Shown here: positions 5,705-6,825 of the stretch, one piece after another | How positions within the stretch are numbered: position 1 is the first letter of the stretch | How the letters are laid out: every line of letters begins with the position of its first letter | From: Pseudomonadota bacterium | GTDB taxonomy: Bacteria; Pseudomonadota; Gammaproteobacteria; Xanthomonadales; Rhodanobacteraceae | Assembly: GCA_023412995.1 (NCBI GenBank) | Contig: JAEZQS010000189.1 | Location: 1 to 6,825 of the forward strand | Direction: 5' to 3' | Length of the DNA stretch: 6,825 nucleotides | Translations under genes and position numbers: made by a program | The notes under the pieces: model-generated | Told to the model about the DNA's origin: nothing | What the model saw: the letters and a program-made list of their open reading frames with translations, nothing else | Database searches by the model: none

Positions 5705-5711
5705 CCCCTGC

Positions 5712-5738
5712 TGCCGCAGGGCTTCGTGCCCTGCGGCA
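5712..5738. terminator. Strong hairpin between convergent genes, likely bidirectional terminator
   Basis: TGCCGCAGGGC (5712-5722) and GCCCTGCGGCA (5728-5738) pair perfectly over 11 bases around the loop TTCGT. The hairpin sits 8 bases after the stop of the plus-strand gene and 22 bases past the stop of the minus-strand gene. Neither strand has a T-run after it, so it is not a textbook intrinsic terminator. It may still end transcription from both sides or protect the 3' ends. Confidence 0.6.
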
Positions 5739-5740
5739 CC

Positions 5741-5757
5741 GGCGCGCCCGGCGCGCC
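5741..5757. repeat. Two tandem GGCGCGCC palindromes one base apart
   Basis: GGCGCGCC occurs at 5741-5748 and again at 5750-5757, separated by a single C. Each copy is its own reverse complement, and the two together can also fold as one stem. It stands directly beside the hairpin at 5712-5738 in the convergent intergenic gap and could add a second stem to the termination region. Confidence 0.7.
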
Positions 5758-5759
5758 TA

Positions 5760-6791
5760 TTAGCCGGTCGCGGGCGCGAGCGGGTGGTTCGCCGGCCCCA
5801 TGATCACGCTTCCGTCTTCGGCGCGGAAGCGCGAGCCGTGGCAAGGGCAGTCCCACGTCTTCTCGATCCCGTTCCACTGCACCACGCAGCCCAGGTGCGG
5901 GCAGCTTGCGGAACAGGCATGCAGCGTGCCGGCCCCATCGCGATACACCGCGTGCTTGCTGGTGCCGCGGCGGATGATCGCGCCGCTGCCGGGCGCGATG
6001 TCGCCGACTCCATCGACCTCGCCGCCGGTGACGAGGTCGGCGTACTGCAGGGCGACATTGGCGTTCGCGCGCAGGTACTCCGGCGCGGCACGCAGCAGCG
6101 GGCGCGAGGGCGAATAGAGATCTGCCCACGGGTTGCCGCGGCCTTCGATGAGGTCCGCCAGCAGCAGGGCCGCGAGGGTTCCGTGCGTCATGCCATTGCC
6201 GGAATCGCCGGTCACGACAAAGACGTTGTCCTCGTCGGAGGGGTTGCGGCCGATGAAGCCGAGGCCGTCATGCGGTTCCTGCACCTGGCCGGACCAGGTG
6301 TAGCCGATGGGCGCATCGATGCCGAGGCGGTCGCGGGTCCATTCGCGCAGGCGGGCGAACCGGTCCACCGCCCCGTCTCCCGGCTGGCCGGTCTTGTGGT
6401 CTTCGCCGCCGACGATGAGCCAGGTGTCGCCGCCGTCATCGCGCCAGCACCGGACATAGTGGTACGGATCGCCCGTTTCCCACAGCAGGCACGGCTTGAA
6501 CGCGTCCGGTGCGATGGGCATCGCGATCACGTAGGTGCGGTACGGCGCCTGCTTGGTGTGGATGGCGACGCGATCGTTCACCGGCGTGTTGGTGGCGACC
6601 ACGATGGCATCGCAGGAAACGCGCAGGTTGCCGCAGCCGACATGTGCTCCGCTGCCGCCGACGACGGCATCGGCGTGGGTGTGCGTGTGGATGCGCACGC
6701 CCTCGCGTACGCAGGCGGCCGCCAGGCCGTAAAGGTAACGCAGCGGATGGACCTGCGCCTGCTGCGGGAAGTGCAACGCGGTGCCGACGGC
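5760..6791 (-). CDS. FAD-dependent oxidoreductase with C-terminal Rieske domain, 5' end missing
   Basis: The 343 genomic codons are the C-terminal part of a two-domain protein. The first part (to about residue 240 of the fragment) is the end of a DAO-type FAD oxidoreductase (PF01266): DAIVVATNTPVN (61-72), a substrate-domain middle with LLWETGDPYHYVR (102-114), and the FAD-closing motif GDSGNGMTHGT (195-205). The second part (about 250-340) is a Rieske [2Fe-2S] domain with ligands C297-P-H299 and C315-P-C-H318. It also has Cys302 and Cys317, which in bc1/b6f-type Rieske proteins form a disulfide, within CPHLGC and CPCHGS. Fusions of this type, such as Bacillus YhfW, are known but poorly characterised; the reaction is unknown. 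The Rossmann FAD motif and true start lie beyond the contig. An apparent ATG at 6807-6809 belongs to adapter sequence and is false. The gene ends with TAA at 5760-5762. Confidence 0.92.
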   Translation of the reverse strand, partial: AVGTALHFPQQAQVHPLRYLYGLAAACVREGVRIHTHTHADAVVGGSGAHVGCGNLRVSCDAIVVATNTPVNDRVAIHTKQAPYRTYVIAMPIAPDAFKPCLLWETGDPYHYVRCWRDDGGDTWLIVGGEDHKTGQPGDGAVDRFARLREWTRDRLGIDAPIGYTWSGQVQEPHDGLGFIGRNPSDEDNVFVVTGDSGNGMTHGTLAALLLADLIEGRGNPWADLYSPSRPLLRAAPEYLRANANVALQYADLVTGGEVDGVGDIAPGSGAIIRRGTSKHAVYRDGAGTLHACSASCPHLGCVVQWNGIEKTWDCPCHGSRFRAEDGSVIMGPANHPLAPATG

Positions 6792-6825
6792 CTGTCTCTT
6801 ATACCACATCTGACGCTGCCGACGA
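6792..6825. other. Nextera/Tn5 sequencing adapter (non-genomic)
   Basis: The last 34 bases begin with the transposase mosaic end CTGTCTCTTATA and end with GACGCTGCCGACGA. Together they are the reverse complement of the Nextera Read 1 adapter, which I know as 33 bases. Here there is one extra C (ATACCACATC in place of ATACACATC). The sequence is library-derived, marks the end of the contig, and should be trimmed. Confidence 0.97.

Noticed and set aside
6792..6803. Tn5 mosaic end suggesting a transposon insertion
   Set aside because: The mosaic end is followed by the synthetic sequencing-primer part of the Nextera adapter and then the contig stops, so it is a library artefact.

Overview
The window is very GC-rich chromosomal DNA. 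Codon third positions are strongly G/C, the intergenic repeats start with a GTAG head, and the gene set fits a gammaproteobacterium of the Xanthomonadaceae/Lysobacteraceae type (Lysobacter, Luteimonas, Stenotrophomonas relatives). That placement is inferred from style and gene content, not from a search. The right edge is not genomic: the last 34 bases (6792-6825) are a Nextera/Tn5 sequencing adapter carrying one extra C, so the window ends at a contig edge.

Layout. 1-437: no gene; a cluster of REP/BIME-like GTAG hairpins. 438-2777, minus strand, read right to left: an NAD(P)H-dependent FMN reductase, a four-helix DUF2231-type membrane protein, and a sorbosone/aldose dehydrogenase-type beta-propeller lipoprotein. 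The last two overlap by 4 bases, and the three genes look like one redox-themed operon. 2952-3212 (minus): a small zinc-ribbon protein. It is divergent from a CopG/RHH-type regulator (3384-3803, plus) whose upstream region holds an 18-bp perfect palindrome, the best candidate operator here. 3876-5076 (plus): a PHB-depolymerase-family esterase whose reading frame changes three times. 5078-5153 (minus): tRNA-Phe(GAA) with a recognisable sigma70 promoter. 5369-5704 (plus): a small ElaB/YqjD/DUF883-like C-tail-anchored protein. It converges, across a strong hairpin and two tandem GGCGCGCC palindromes, on the 3' part of a FAD oxidoreductase-Rieske fusion (5760-6791, minus) that is cut by the contig end.

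Function. The minus-strand operon suggests periplasmic quinone-linked oxidation of a sugar or aldehyde next to a cytosolic flavin/quinone reductase. The RHH regulator and esterase may form a regulator-target pair. The tRNA and the DUF883-like gene are housekeeping. I see no mobile element, CRISPR array or defence system, and nothing I would call a wholly new system. The most useful observations concern the palindromic operator, the REP cluster, the three frame changes in the esterase, and the adapter at the end, which gives a false start to the last gene.
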